This document shows positions 16,563-24,668 of a stretch of 64,000 nucleotides of DNA, piece after piece. The DNA lies in assembly GCF_013364195.1 (NCBI RefSeq), contig NZ_CP054918.1, forward strand, positions 6,189,001-6,253,000, read 5' to 3'. The notes under the pieces are model-generated. The model did no database searches, was not told the origin of the DNA, and saw only the letters and a list, made by a program, of their open reading frames with translations. Numbering within the stretch: position 1 is the first letter of the stretch; the number at the start of each line of letters is the position of its first letter. Source of the DNA: Streptomyces sp. NA04227 (GTDB lineage: Bacteria > Actinomycetota > Actinomycetes > Streptomycetales > Streptomycetaceae). The position numbers were made by a program, and so were the translations under genes.

Positions 16563-17931
16563 CCGACCCCATGCCGCCGACGCGGCGGACAACCCGGCCT
16601 CCGGCGAAGCGCGCCCCGATGTACGGCTGCGCCCGCGCGCGATGCGGGCCCCGGCGCTCGACATCGTGCGGTCCTCGGCGCTGTCCGCCGAGGACGGGGC
16701 GTTGGTGCTCACCGGCCGGAACGGGGACAGGCAGAGCTTCGTCGTCGGCGGTTCCGGCATCGCACGGATGCGGTACTTCCCCTCCGGCGGCGGGGAAAAG
16801 ACCGACGCGGCACGGGCGTTGAACCGCTGGGGCACGGTCGTCTTCGAGGACGCCCAGGGCCTTCCGGTGGTCCAGGCGCCGCTCACGGACTGGCTCCCCG
16901 AGGCCGACTCCCTCGGCACGGCGTACGAGGACGAGGCCGACCCGCTCGCCCGGGCGGGCTTCCCGGAGCTCGCCCGGGCCCTCGGGGTTCCCCTCGACAC
17001 CAGCGAGAGCACCTGGCAGGCACAGCCGGAGACGTACCGGCAGCACCGCTCGGTGCGCGCCGTCCACCACACCCTGCCGCCGACGCTGCACCGCGTGCGG
17101 ATGCTCGCGGGCGTCGCCTGGGTGGCGGCCTTCCTGACCGGTGTGCTGGCGAAGGATCTCACCGGACCCGCCTTCGTCGTGGCCGGGGCCGCGCTGCTGC
17201 TCTTCGTGGTCTCCGGAGCGGCCGTGCACGCCGTGCTGCGACGGCGGGTACGCGACGTCGTGCCGAACGGCCCCGGCGACCCGGTACGCCCGTCTCCCGT
17301 CGAAGACCGCACCGTCACCCGGAGGTTCCTGCGGGTGCCCTTCGTGAAGGTGCTGCCGGGCGAACTCGTCCTGGTGGACTCCTTCGGTGCGGAGCGCAGG
17401 CTGCCGCGCGCGGGCTCGACCGCGGTCAAGAGCCTTGTCGTGGTGGACGACGCGCGAGGCGAACCCCTCGGCGTGGAGTTCCACGGCGCGGGGGGACAGG
17501 TACGAGCGCAGCTTCCCTGGCGCTGGTGGTTCGCGGGTCCCGGGGGAGCGCAGTCCTGGCAGCGCCTGGTCACGTCGCTCGCGGTGCCGGTGCGCCACCG
17601 CAAGGCACCGTCCGGCGCCAACGAGAAGACCTGGTTCACGGGACAGCCGCTGGGCGGGGACATCCTGCGCATGTCGCCACCGGAGCCGAGGGCCGCCCGT
17701 CAGGAGACCCAGGAGGCCAGCCACCTGTCCGGCGGCTTCGAGACGATCGTGCTGACCCTCTTCAGCATCCCCCTGATCATCGGGTTCGCCGGCGACGACC
17801 CGGCCCGCTTCGTCGCCGCCCTGCTCGCCGTGCCCGCCGTCGTCCTCCTCCTCGCGCCCGCCCTCACCCACCAGTTGACCAGCCGCTTCGGTCTCGACAC
17901 CGAGGCGACGCCCCGCCAGGAGACCCCGTGA
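16555..17931 (+). CDS. Membrane protein of the ESX-like operon (unknown function)
   Basis: This gene starts at ATG 16555, overlapping the previous stop by 8 bases. The 458-residue product has a cytoplasmic-looking N-terminal domain (about 25-165), then two transmembrane helices (about 182-200 and 205-228). A second soluble domain of beta character (about 235-390) and two more helices near the C-terminus (about 402-445) follow. The first domain has strand patterns such as ALVLTGRNGDRQSFVVGGSG and RWGTVVFEDAQGLPVV. I do not recognise the family. Tight coupling suggests assembly with its neighbours. Confidence 0.75.
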   Translation: MASRPHAADAADNPASGEARPDVRLRPRAMRAPALDIVRSSALSAEDGALVLTGRNGDRQSFVVGGSGIARMRYFPSGGGEKTDAARALNRWGTVVFEDAQGLPVVQAPLTDWLPEADSLGTAYEDEADPLARAGFPELARALGVPLDTSESTWQAQPETYRQHRSVRAVHHTLPPTLHRVRMLAGVAWVAAFLTGVLAKDLTGPAFVVAGAALLLFVVSGAAVHAVLRRRVRDVVPNGPGDPVRPSPVEDRTVTRRFLRVPFVKVLPGELVLVDSFGAERRLPRAGSTAVKSLVVVDDARGEPLGVEFHGAGGQVRAQLPWRWWFAGPGGAQSWQRLVTSLAVPVRHRKAPSGANEKTWFTGQPLGGDILRMSPPEPRAARQETQEASHLSGGFETIVLTLFSIPLIIGFAGDDPARFVAALLAVPAVVLLLAPALTHQLTSRFGLDTEATPRQETP

Positions 17932-18530
17932 CCGACGACCCGAGCGAGCAGGTCCCCTCGGACTACCGGATCCTGCTCCCCGAGGGCTGGTTCCGCCTCG
18001 CCCTGGAGCCGGACCGGCGAGCCGCCTCCGTGGACGCCCTGGTGGACCGGCAGCTGCGCGGCATCGACAACCAGCCGCAGCTGCGCGGTCTGTTGCGCAC
18101 CGAGATGCTGGAGCGCGCCGAGAACGCGTACCGGGGCGGCGGCATCGAGTTGTACCTCAGCCTCCAGCAGGCGGGCGGACTCACCATCCCCGCCTCCCTG
18201 TTGATCACCCTGCTGACCCCGCCGCCCGGCCGCGGCCTGCCGAAGCTGAAGGACCTCGGCGCGGCTCTCGCTGCGGACGGCGAGGCCAAGGAGGTGAGCA
18301 TGCTCGATCTGAACGCGGGCAGTGCTCTGCGGGTGCGCCGCGAGATCGCGCCGAGCGGGGAGGAGGGCGACTACGCCCAGCCCTCGGTCACCGTCGACTA
18401 CCAGCTCGACATCCCGGGCGGCCAGGGGCAGTTGCTGCTCACCTTCTCCACACCGCTGATCCAGATCGCGGACGCCATGACCGAACTGTTCGACGCCGTC
18501 GCGGGTTCGCTGACCTGGAGCACCTCATGA
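17928..18530 (+). CDS. Unknown protein of the ESX-like operon (200 aa)
   Basis: GTG at 17928 overlaps the previous TGA. The 200-residue product begins after a short acidic lead with YRILLPEGWFRLALEPDRR and ends with QLLLTFSTPLIQIADAMTELFDAVAGSLTW. The layout (PEGWxRL at the start, substrate-free beta core, amphipathic helix at the end) is shared with the next gene (PEDWVTLPLPED, then ELEETIDEIARRMEA), so the two are probably diverged paralogues. No signal peptide or membrane span is seen. A chaperone or immunity-like role can only be guessed. Confidence 0.72.
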   Translation: MTDDPSEQVPSDYRILLPEGWFRLALEPDRRAASVDALVDRQLRGIDNQPQLRGLLRTEMLERAENAYRGGGIELYLSLQQAGGLTIPASLLITLLTPPPGRGLPKLKDLGAALAADGEAKEVSMLDLNAGSALRVRREIAPSGEEGDYAQPSVTVDYQLDIPGGQGQLLLTFSTPLIQIADAMTELFDAVAGSLTWSTS

Positions 18531-19120
18531 GTGATCTCGACGTGCTGGGCGTCTCGGTTCCCGAGGACTGGGTCACGCTGCCGTTGCCGGAGGACTCCGT
18601 GGCCGCCTGGGCGCGAGAGACCTCCGCGGAGCTGGTGGAGCGTAGCCGGGCAGCCGGCTACGCACTCGATTCCCGAGCGCTGCGTTCCGACCTCAAGGCA
18701 TGGGCGAAGGACAGCCGTCGGCGTGATCCGTTCAGCGCGTCGCTGCTCTACCCCGACGGGTTCGAATCAGCTCTGGCCCTGGTCGAGGTCACTCTGCTGG
18801 AGCCGGGCGCCACAGGCCCGCGCATCACCCTGGAGGGACTGGCCGAGTCTTTCTCGGCACAGGACTTCGGCCCTCCGGAGGTGAGCTATGTCGACCTGCC
18901 CGCAGGCCCGGCCGTTCGTATCCGGCAGAACTTCGCCGCGGAGTCCTCGGCGGGCGCAGAAGACCCGAAGGTACTGCAGGAGACGCTGACGTATGGCCTG
19001 ATCCCGCACGGATCTGTCTGTGCCGTCATGCTGTTCGCTTCCTGGACGTTCCCTGGGATCGCACCCGAACTGGAGGAAACCATCGACGAGATCGCCCGCC
19101 GGATGGAAGCGGCGGTCTGA
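18527..19120 (+). CDS. Unknown protein of the ESX-like operon (197 aa), paralogue-like to its neighbour
   Basis: ATG at 18527 overlaps the previous TGA by four bases. The 197-residue product starts with VLGVSVPEDWVTLPLPED, has a helical region, then beta strands ending in TYGLIPHGSVCAVMLFASWTFPG and a C-terminal amphipathic helix. It is soluble and acidic. Base composition falls slightly relative to the preceding genes (more A/T at third positions after 18640), hinting at different ancestry. It is the last gene before a strong terminator. Confidence 0.72.
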   Translation: MSDLDVLGVSVPEDWVTLPLPEDSVAAWARETSAELVERSRAAGYALDSRALRSDLKAWAKDSRRRDPFSASLLYPDGFESALALVEVTLLEPGATGPRITLEGLAESFSAQDFGPPEVSYVDLPAGPAVRIRQNFAAESSAGAEDPKVLQETLTYGLIPHGSVCAVMLFASWTFPGIAPELEETIDEIARRMEAAV

Positions 19121-19156
19121 TCCGGCGGTCTGATCCGGGGGTCCGACCCGGCGGCC
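19109..19156 (+). repeat. Tandem TCCGGCGGTCTGA-like units
   Basis: The 13-base unit GATCCGGCGGTCT occurs in tandem at the end of the operon, followed by degenerate copies (GATCCGGGGGTCC, GACCCGGCGGCC). The first copy includes the stop codon of the 197-residue protein. Confidence 0.5.
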
Positions 19157-19167
19157 TCGACAACGCG

Positions 19168-19196
19168 AAGCCCCGGCCCGTGATGGGCCGGGGCTT
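19168..19196. terminator. Bidirectional terminator between the ESX-like operon and conservon
   Basis: AAGCCCCGGCCC (19168-19179) and GGGCCGGGGCTT (19185-19196) form a perfect 12-bp stem with a 5-base loop between convergent transcription units. Confidence 0.85.
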
Positions 19197-19248
19197 TCGC
19201 ATTGCTGTCACCGCCCGCACCGAAGTACGGGACCAACTGCGGCCGTAT

Positions 19249-19827
19249 CTACCGGAGTCGGGCCATGAGGGCGTGTTCGACGAGGGTGATGAGGGCGGAT
19301 TTGGCGTCGGCGCGGTGGCGGGCGTCGGTGGTGATGATGGGGGTGTCGGGGCCGATTTGGAGTGCTTCGCGTACTTCGTCGGGGGTGTAGGGCTGGTGTC
19401 CGTCGAAGCCGTTGAGGGCGATGACGAAGGGGAGTCCTGAGTTTTCGAAGTAGTCGACGGCGGGGAAGCAGTCGGCGAGGCGGCGGGTGTCGACGAGGAC
19501 GACGGCTCCGATGGCTCCTCGGACGAGGTCGTCCCACATGAACCAGAAGCGGTCCTGTCCGGGGGTGCCGAAGAGGTAGAGGATGAGGTCCTGGTCGAGG
19601 GTGATGCGGCCGAAGTCCATGGCGACGGTGGTGGTGGACTTGTCGCCGGTGTGGGTGAGGTCGTCGATTCCGGCTGAGGCGGAGGTCATGACGGCCTCGG
19701 TGCGCAGCGGGTTGATCTCCGAGACCGCGCCGACGAACGTGGTCTTGCCCACGCCGAAGCCACCCGCGACCACGATCTTCGCGCTGGTGGTCGACCTGGC
19801 GGATCCGCTAGAGCTTGCGAAGTCCAC
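19249..19827 (-). CDS. cvnD: Conservon Ras/Rab-like GTP-binding protein (first copy)
   Basis: The 192-residue product has a small GTPase fold: P-loop AGGFGVGKTTFVG near residue 22, switch-region TTTVAMDFGRI, G3-like LFGTPGQDRFWFMWDD, and G4-like ALNGFD. CvnD proteins are peripheral membrane GTPases working with CvnA, B and C. The GTG at 19827 overlaps cvnC by 20 bases (cvnC ends at 19808). From base 19250 to 19783 the gene is identical, base for base, to the cvnD at 24669; only the first dozen codons differ. This implies recent gene conversion. Confidence 0.93.
   Translation of the reverse strand: MDFASSSGSARSTTSAKIVVAGGFGVGKTTFVGAVSEINPLRTEAVMTSASAGIDDLTHTGDKSTTTVAMDFGRITLDQDLILYLFGTPGQDRFWFMWDDLVRGAIGAVVLVDTRRLADCFPAVDYFENSGLPFVIALNGFDGHQPYTPDEVREALQIGPDTPIITTDARHRADAKSALITLVEHALMARLR
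19250..19783 (-). repeat. 534-bp perfect repeat, copy 1 (cvnD)
   Basis: This tract is identical to 24670-25203 at every base, with offset 5420. It starts inside the stop codon (TAG here, TAA in the other copy) and ends at codon 14 or so. After about 27 diverged bases, identity resumes almost fully into the 3' end of cvnC (19810-19925 with 25230-25345). Confidence 0.97.
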
Positions 19828-20389
19828 TGAGCACCCTTTCGAGCAGTGTCACGTCAGGCTGGCCACCGGTGTTCTCGTCGCCGCCGGGCTGGTGAATGGC
19901 GACGAGTCCCGCCTCCGCCAGGTCGGCGACGAGGATGCGGGCCACGCCGAGGGGAATGGTCAGAAGTGCCGAGATCTCCGCAACGGACTTGATCTCACGG
20001 CACAGATGGCAGATCCGCTGATGCTCGGGCAGCTGGCCCTGCATTTGGTGCGGCTGAGCGGTGGTGTGCACCAGCGCCTCGATGGCGAGCTGGTAGCGGG
20101 GCCTGGTGCGGCCGCCGGTCATCGCGTACGGACGCACCAGGGGGTTGTGCGCGGCCGGAGCGGGCTCGGGCGAGCGCCGCTGCGGCTGGACCGGCACGAT
20201 ACGCGGGGCGTGCGGCTGGTCGAAGGGCTGCTGTCGGCCCCCGCCGGGCTGCTGCGGTGCGTACGGCTGGTAGGGCCCCGGCGTGCCGGGTGCGGAGGGG
20301 TGGCCGAACCGGTTCTGCGAGCCGTCGCCCTGGCCGTGGCCGTACTGCTGCCACCTGGCCGAAGACGAACCCTCTGGGGGTGTTGACAC
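19808..20389 (-). CDS. cvnC: Conservon DUF742 protein (first copy)
   Basis: GTG at 20389 follows AGGAGGAAAT on the minus strand. The 193-residue product has a Gln/Pro/Gly/Tyr-rich disordered N-terminus (about 1-80) and a DUF742 domain, with LVRPYAMTGGRTRPRYQLAIEALV, LPEHQRICHLCREIKSVAEISALLTIPLGVARILVADLAEAGLVAIHQPG and a C-terminal LLERVLSGLRKL. The middle part is a winged-helix-like arrangement. DUF742 proteins of conservons bind the sensor CvnA or the GTPase and modulate its cycle. The N-terminal extension is absent from the second copy (135 aa), the main difference between the two. Confidence 0.9.
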   Translation of the reverse strand: MSTPPEGSSSARWQQYGHGQGDGSQNRFGHPSAPGTPGPYQPYAPQQPGGGRQQPFDQPHAPRIVPVQPQRRSPEPAPAAHNPLVRPYAMTGGRTRPRYQLAIEALVHTTAQPHQMQGQLPEHQRICHLCREIKSVAEISALLTIPLGVARILVADLAEAGLVAIHQPGGDENTGGQPDVTLLERVLSGLRKL

Positions 20390-20480
20390 GATTTCCTCCT
20401 CCGAAGCGCCGGGTCCATCGCCGTGGAACCGCGTCCCGAAACTTTACGTGGGCAGGACGCCAAAACGCACTGGTTGTTTG

Positions 20481-20903
20481 TCAGTTGAGAAGGCTTCCCT
20501 GGAGCTCCGCACGCAGGTCGGGGGTCAGGACATTGCCCGCCCGGTCGACGAGAAGCGCCATCTCGTACCCAATGAGACCGATATCCGCTTCCGGGTGGGC
20601 GAGAACGGCCAGCGAAGAGCCGTCGGAAATGGACATGATGAAGAGGAATCCTCGCTCCATCTCCACAACCGTCTGATTCACGCTGCCGCCCTCGAAGATC
20701 CGGGAGGCGCCCGCGGTCAGCGAGGTCAGTCCGGAGGCGACGGCCGCGAGCTGATCGGCGCGGTCGCGCGGAAAGCCCTCGGACATCGCGAGGAGCAGTC
20801 CGTCGGCGGAGACCACCACAGTGTGGGACACCCCGGGGGTGTTGTCCACGAAGTTGGTGATCAACCAGTTCAGGTTCTGTGCCGCCTGGCTCATCGGGCT
20901 CAC
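20481..20903 (-). CDS. cvnB: Conservon roadblock/LC7 protein (first copy)
   Basis: The product (140 aa from GTG at 20903) is a roadblock/LC7 domain protein, QNLNWLITNFVDNTPGVSHTVVVSADGLLLAMSEGF, followed by a helix-strand core. Such proteins act as GTPase regulators or scaffolds (MglB-like). I choose the GTG because AGGAG sits 7 bases upstream inside the end of cvnA. The ATG at 20894 would leave a 16-base gap. The second copy has TTG in the same place, encoding the same MSPMSQ start. Only one base separates it from the cvnA stop. Confidence 0.92.
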   Translation of the reverse strand: MSPMSQAAQNLNWLITNFVDNTPGVSHTVVVSADGLLLAMSEGFPRDRADQLAAVASGLTSLTAGASRIFEGGSVNQTVVEMERGFLFIMSISDGSSLAVLAHPEADIGLIGYEMALLVDRAGNVLTPDLRAELQGSLLN

Positions 20904-20904
20904 A

Positions 20905-23900
20905 CTAACGCTCCTGGTTGTAGGTGCTGTCAGGACCACCGGACTGGTTCGGTGCGGCCTGGCCGTTCGTGTCACTTCCTGCGCGTCCCCGCTGGACGCC
21001 GCGGCGCAGGTTGCTGAGCCTGCCCCGTACGTCCTCGGGGGACCGGGAGACCTGAGGGCCGCCCTGCGGGGTCTGCTCCGCGGTGCCCTCGATCAGATTC
21101 GCCTGCGGAACACGGCGCGGGAGTCCCGAAGGGGTGACCCCGCCGGCCTTCGGCTTCTTCAGCGATTCGGCCCGCTGCCACCGCTCGTCGTTGGCCGACC
21201 GCCAGTCCTCGTCGCGATCGCCCTCGTCGTCGTCCGCGGCGCTCTCGCTGTCGTGGTGCGGCGGGGCCTCCTGCGAGCCGTTGTCGGCCTGCGGCCACTG
21301 CCGACTCGCGCCGGAGACCCCCGGGTTGCCGCCTGCCTTGGAGCCGCGACGCGGGAGGCCTGCCCCGGTCAGTTCATGACCGTCACTGGGCGCAGTGGAA
21401 GTGGAACCCTGCAGGTCGAAGCCTACGCGCTCGTCGTCGGGAGCGGCAGGCCCGAGACCGGAATCCGTTCGATCTTCCTGCTCGTCCGGGTGCGCAGCCC
21501 GGTGCCCGTTGCGCGGCGGCCATGCGCCCTGCGCCGGTTCCTGGCGATAGTCCGCGAACGCCTGAAACGTCTCCTGCGGCGCGTCCGTCCGCCCGGCACC
21601 GTCGGCCGGTGCGTACGCCAGGTCCGGGTAGCCGTCCTGGCCGCCCTGGTACCGCTCCTCGTACGCGGGCTGCGGCCGCTGCTCGTACGACTGCTGTACG
21701 AGCCCGTAGTCCTGCGTGTGCTCCTGGTACGGCTGCCGCTCGTCGTACCCGGCGGGGTCGTAGCCCAAGGGCTGTTCGTAGCCGGGCTGTTGGGGCTGCT
21801 CGTACGGCTGCTGGTGCTGGGTGGCCGGGTAGGACGGGTCCTCGTAGGAGTCGGTGGATCCGTCGGGCCCGTCGTATCCGTTGGGTCCGTCGGGCCCGCT
21901 GTATCCGTCGTACTCGTCCTGGGGGGTACCCGCGTAGAACCGGTCGTCGTCGCCGTGCGTGGGCGGGCTGAGGGCCGCGCGGCGTTCCTCGCGCATCAGC
22001 GAGCGGCCGACCGGGTCCAGATCCCGCAGATCGTCGGGTATCTGGTGGTACTGGCTGTCGTCGAAGCCGAGTTCGGCCGCGGTGCGCGACGGCTCGACCT
22101 CGTGGGCCTGCTGCTGCGGGATGATCGAGGAGACGGTGAACTCCGGGTCCGCCGTGAGCTCGCCGCCACCGCCGTGCGTGATCACCTCGGGCAGCATCAC
22201 CAGGGAGGTGGTGCCCGCCTGCTCGCCGGAGGGGCGCAGCTGGACCCGGATGCCGTGCCGGTCGGCGAGGCGGCCGACCACGAACAGGCCCATGCGCTGG
22301 GAGATCGCGGCGTCCACGGTCGGCGGGTTGGCCAGCTTGTGGTTGATGTCCGCGAAGTCCTCGGCGGTCAGGCCGATGCCCTTGTCGTGGATCTCGATCA
22401 TGACCCGGCCGTCGGGCAGCCGGGTCGCGGCGACGCGGACCTTGGTCTGCGGCGAGGAGAAGGTGGTCGCGTTCTCCAGCAGCTCGGCGAGCAGGTGGAC
22501 CAGGTCGGTCACCGCACGTCCGTGGATGTCGGCCTCGGGCACACCCGCGAGCTCGATGCGCTCGTACTGCTCCACCTCGGAGGAGGCGGCGCGCAGGACG
22601 TCCACAAGCGGAACCGGCTGGTCCCAACGGCGGCCCGGCTCCTCGCCCGCGAGGACCAGGAGGTTCTCGCCGTTGCGGCGCATACGCGTGGCCAGGTGGT
22701 CCAGGCGGAAGAGGTTCTCCAGCTGGTCCGGGTCGGCCTCGTTGTTCTCCAGGTCGGTGATCAGGGTGAGCTGGCCCTCGATCAGCGACTGGTTGCGGCG
22801 TGAGAGGTTGGTGAAGATCGCGTTGATGTTGCCGCGCAGCAGGGCCTGTTCGGCCGCGAGCCGGACGGCCTCGCGGTGCACCTGGTCGAAGGCGCGGGCG
22901 ACCTCGCCGATCTCGTCGGTGGAGGAGATCGGGATCGGGTCGACCCGGGTGTCGACCCGGCCCGGGTCGGTGCGCGAGAGCTGGTCGACCATCATCGGCA
23001 GCCGCTGCTCGGCCACACCGAAGGCGGCGGTGCGCAGCCGGCGCATGGACAGGCTCATCTGGCGCGCCATGAGACCGGCCAGGACGAAGGCGATGAGCAG
23101 GGCGAGCAGGACCACGGCCGCGGTGACGAAGGTGCTGCGGCGCGCGTCGTCGGAGATGCTCGCCGCCTCGTTCACGGCCTGGTCGGACAGGGAGCTCTCG
23201 ATCTCGCGGTAGGCGTCGAAGCGCGCCGTGTTCACGGCCCACCAGGCCTGCTGGGTGACGCCCTTGCGCGCCAGGTCCTGCCGGGCCTTCTCGGTGGGTT
23301 CGGGCATCGCGGTGAGCAGGCCGACCATCTTCGGTGTGGTCGGCGGCGCCTGGTAGCGCTTGCCCTTGGCCTTGGCCCGCGCGGCCTCCTGCTTGGCCTT
23401 CGTCTCCAGGTCGGTCTTCACCTTGGCCTCGGCCTTGGTATAGCGCTCCACGTCCTCGGGGCGGCCACCGGACTTGTACTCCTCGGTGGCGATGACCTCC
23501 AGGTACGCGTACGAACCGAGCGCGGTGCGCTGCATACCGAAGCCCTCGGCGTCCGGACCGGGCTTGACCAGCAGGTGCATACCGATGGAGCGCTGGAGGG
23601 AGGCGGCGGCCTTGGACAGCGAGACGGCGTAGACGGTACGGCCGTAGCTGGTGATGTTGCCGGTGCCGAGGCCCAGTTCGTTGGCGAACTCCATCAGCGG
23701 GTGCTGGATGGCGGTGTAGCCCTCCTCCGTCTTCACCCCCTTGAGCTTGGCGCTGTACGCGCTCTCGCGCAGCTTGCCCAGCCGGTGCTCGCTGTCGCGG
23801 AAGGCGGCGAGCCGGCGCTCCAGGCCCGGCTTGTCCGGCATGTTCCGGACGGCTTCCTCGAAGTCGGCGGCGGCCTGGTCGGTGACGCCGCGGGCCCGCT

Positions 23901-24270
23901 TGACGGTGGGGTCGTCCCGGTCGCCCTTCAGCAGCGGGGCGGCGCTCACGTCACGTTCGTTGATCAGGGCGTCGCCGTAGGTCAGGGCCGCGCGTACCAG
24001 GACGGCGGTGTTCTCGGCGTCCTCGGCCTCGTTCCAGGTCTCGATGGAGCTCTTGACCTGGAAGCCGCCCATCACGAGCCCTACCACGACGGGTATCAGC
24101 AGGATCGCGTTGAGCTTGGCCGGTACACGCCAGTTGCGCGGCGAGAACCGGCTTCCGGCGGGCGGGACGGCTACCGCGGGGGAGTGCGGCACGGAGGGCG
24201 CCGTTCCTCGCGCAGGAGGGGTGAAGTTGCCCCGCGCCGAGGGCTCGGGACCGTTATTGCTTCGCCTCAC
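20905..24270 (-). CDS. cvnA: Conservon sensor kinase-like membrane protein (first copy)
   Basis: The 1121-residue product (GTG at 24270) has a membrane helix (about 52-71), an extracellular NIT-like helical sensing domain (75-380), a second helix (381-402) and HAMP (401-471). A helical region with His525 in RLDHLATRMRRN and a GHKL ATPase domain (N-box HLLAELLENATTF, about 592-604; G1 IHDKGIGL, about 627-634) follow. About 300 residues after that are Tyr/Gln/Pro/Asp-rich and disordered. The last 80 residues contain a conserved GLPRRVPQANL...VRGRLSNLRRGVQ tail also present in the second CvnA. The true kinase activity of CvnA proteins is unproven. It heads the A-B-C-D operon and is about 400 bases from the second conservon. 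Confidence 0.92.
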   Translation of the reverse strand: MRRSNNGPEPSARGNFTPPARGTAPSVPHSPAVAVPPAGSRFSPRNWRVPAKLNAILLIPVVVGLVMGGFQVKSSIETWNEAEDAENTAVLVRAALTYGDALINERDVSAAPLLKGDRDDPTVKRARGVTDQAAADFEEAVRNMPDKPGLERRLAAFRDSEHRLGKLRESAYSAKLKGVKTEEGYTAIQHPLMEFANELGLGTGNITSYGRTVYAVSLSKAAASLQRSIGMHLLVKPGPDAEGFGMQRTALGSYAYLEVIATEEYKSGGRPEDVERYTKAEAKVKTDLETKAKQEAARAKAKGKRYQAPPTTPKMVGLLTAMPEPTEKARQDLARKGVTQQAWWAVNTARFDAYREIESSLSDQAVNEAASISDDARRSTFVTAAVVLLALLIAFVLAGLMARQMSLSMRRLRTAAFGVAEQRLPMMVDQLSRTDPGRVDTRVDPIPISSTDEIGEVARAFDQVHREAVRLAAEQALLRGNINAIFTNLSRRNQSLIEGQLTLITDLENNEADPDQLENLFRLDHLATRMRRNGENLLVLAGEEPGRRWDQPVPLVDVLRAASSEVEQYERIELAGVPEADIHGRAVTDLVHLLAELLENATTFSSPQTKVRVAATRLPDGRVMIEIHDKGIGLTAEDFADINHKLANPPTVDAAISQRMGLFVVGRLADRHGIRVQLRPSGEQAGTTSLVMLPEVITHGGGGELTADPEFTVSSIIPQQQAHEVEPSRTAAELGFDDSQYHQIPDDLRDLDPVGRSLMREERRAALSPPTHGDDDRFYAGTPQDEYDGYSGPDGPNGYDGPDGSTDSYEDPSYPATQHQQPYEQPQQPGYEQPLGYDPAGYDERQPYQEHTQDYGLVQQSYEQRPQPAYEERYQGGQDGYPDLAYAPADGAGRTDAPQETFQAFADYRQEPAQGAWPPRNGHRAAHPDEQEDRTDSGLGPAAPDDERVGFDLQGSTSTAPSDGHELTGAGLPRRGSKAGGNPGVSGASRQWPQADNGSQEAPPHHDSESAADDDEGDRDEDWRSANDERWQRAESLKKPKAGGVTPSGLPRRVPQANLIEGTAEQTPQGGPQVSRSPEDVRGRLSNLRRGVQRGRAGSDTNGQAAPNQSGGPDSTYNQER

Positions 24271-24445
24271 TCGACCAACAACCTCTCGGCGTCGGCACCT
24301 GACCATGTGCCGCTGTGTGCATCTCCGGACTCGTGAGTACGGGCCCGGTTCAGGCGCATTCCAGCACGTCAGCCTGTGGTCTAACAAACAGTTCGGCGGA
24401 CAATTTCCGAGTGGCGTACACCTCAGATAAAGCGGGCATAAGGGG

Positions 24446-24471
24446 CGAGCCCCGTCAAAAGACGGGGCTCG
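24446..24471. terminator. Perfect hairpin in the cvnA leader region
   Basis: CGAGCCCCGTC and GACGGGGCTCG pair perfectly over 11 bp with loop AAAA. It lies about 180 bases upstream of the first-copy cvnA start. It may terminate leftover transcription from the upstream conservon or act as a leader element; no T-run follows. Confidence 0.5.
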
Positions 24472-24628
24472 TGTCGCTGACCGGAACCAGCCGGACGCGA
24501 ACAGTGCTCAACTCGGGGCAATTCTCTGTCGAAACGTTATGAACGCCCCCTGAGGTCGTGTCGGAACCCACAGTTCCGCCCGTCCTCGCCTACAGCAACT
24601 GCCGTACGCCGCAAGGGAATTGACCCCT

Positions 24629-24663
24629 CACGGCGTCTGTCGGGCAGTGCCGGTGACGCCGTG
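24629..24663 (-). terminator. Hairpin after the second cvnD
   Basis: CACGGCGTC (24629-24637) and GACGCCGTG (24655-24663) form a 9-bp stem with a 17-base loop starting five bases after the cvnD stop on the minus strand. It is probably the terminator of the second-copy operon, though it is weaker than others here. Confidence 0.5.
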
Positions 24664-24668
24664 TCCGG

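Larger units (their letters stand above)
24271..24668. other. Intergenic region between the two conservons
   Basis: This 398-bp stretch carries the promoter of the downstream conservon and the terminator of the upstream one, both for minus-strand transcription. It has two hairpins (24446-24471 and 24629-24663, listed separately). It is AT-richer than the coding parts between 24380 and 24440. No CDS is supported. Confidence 0.6.
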
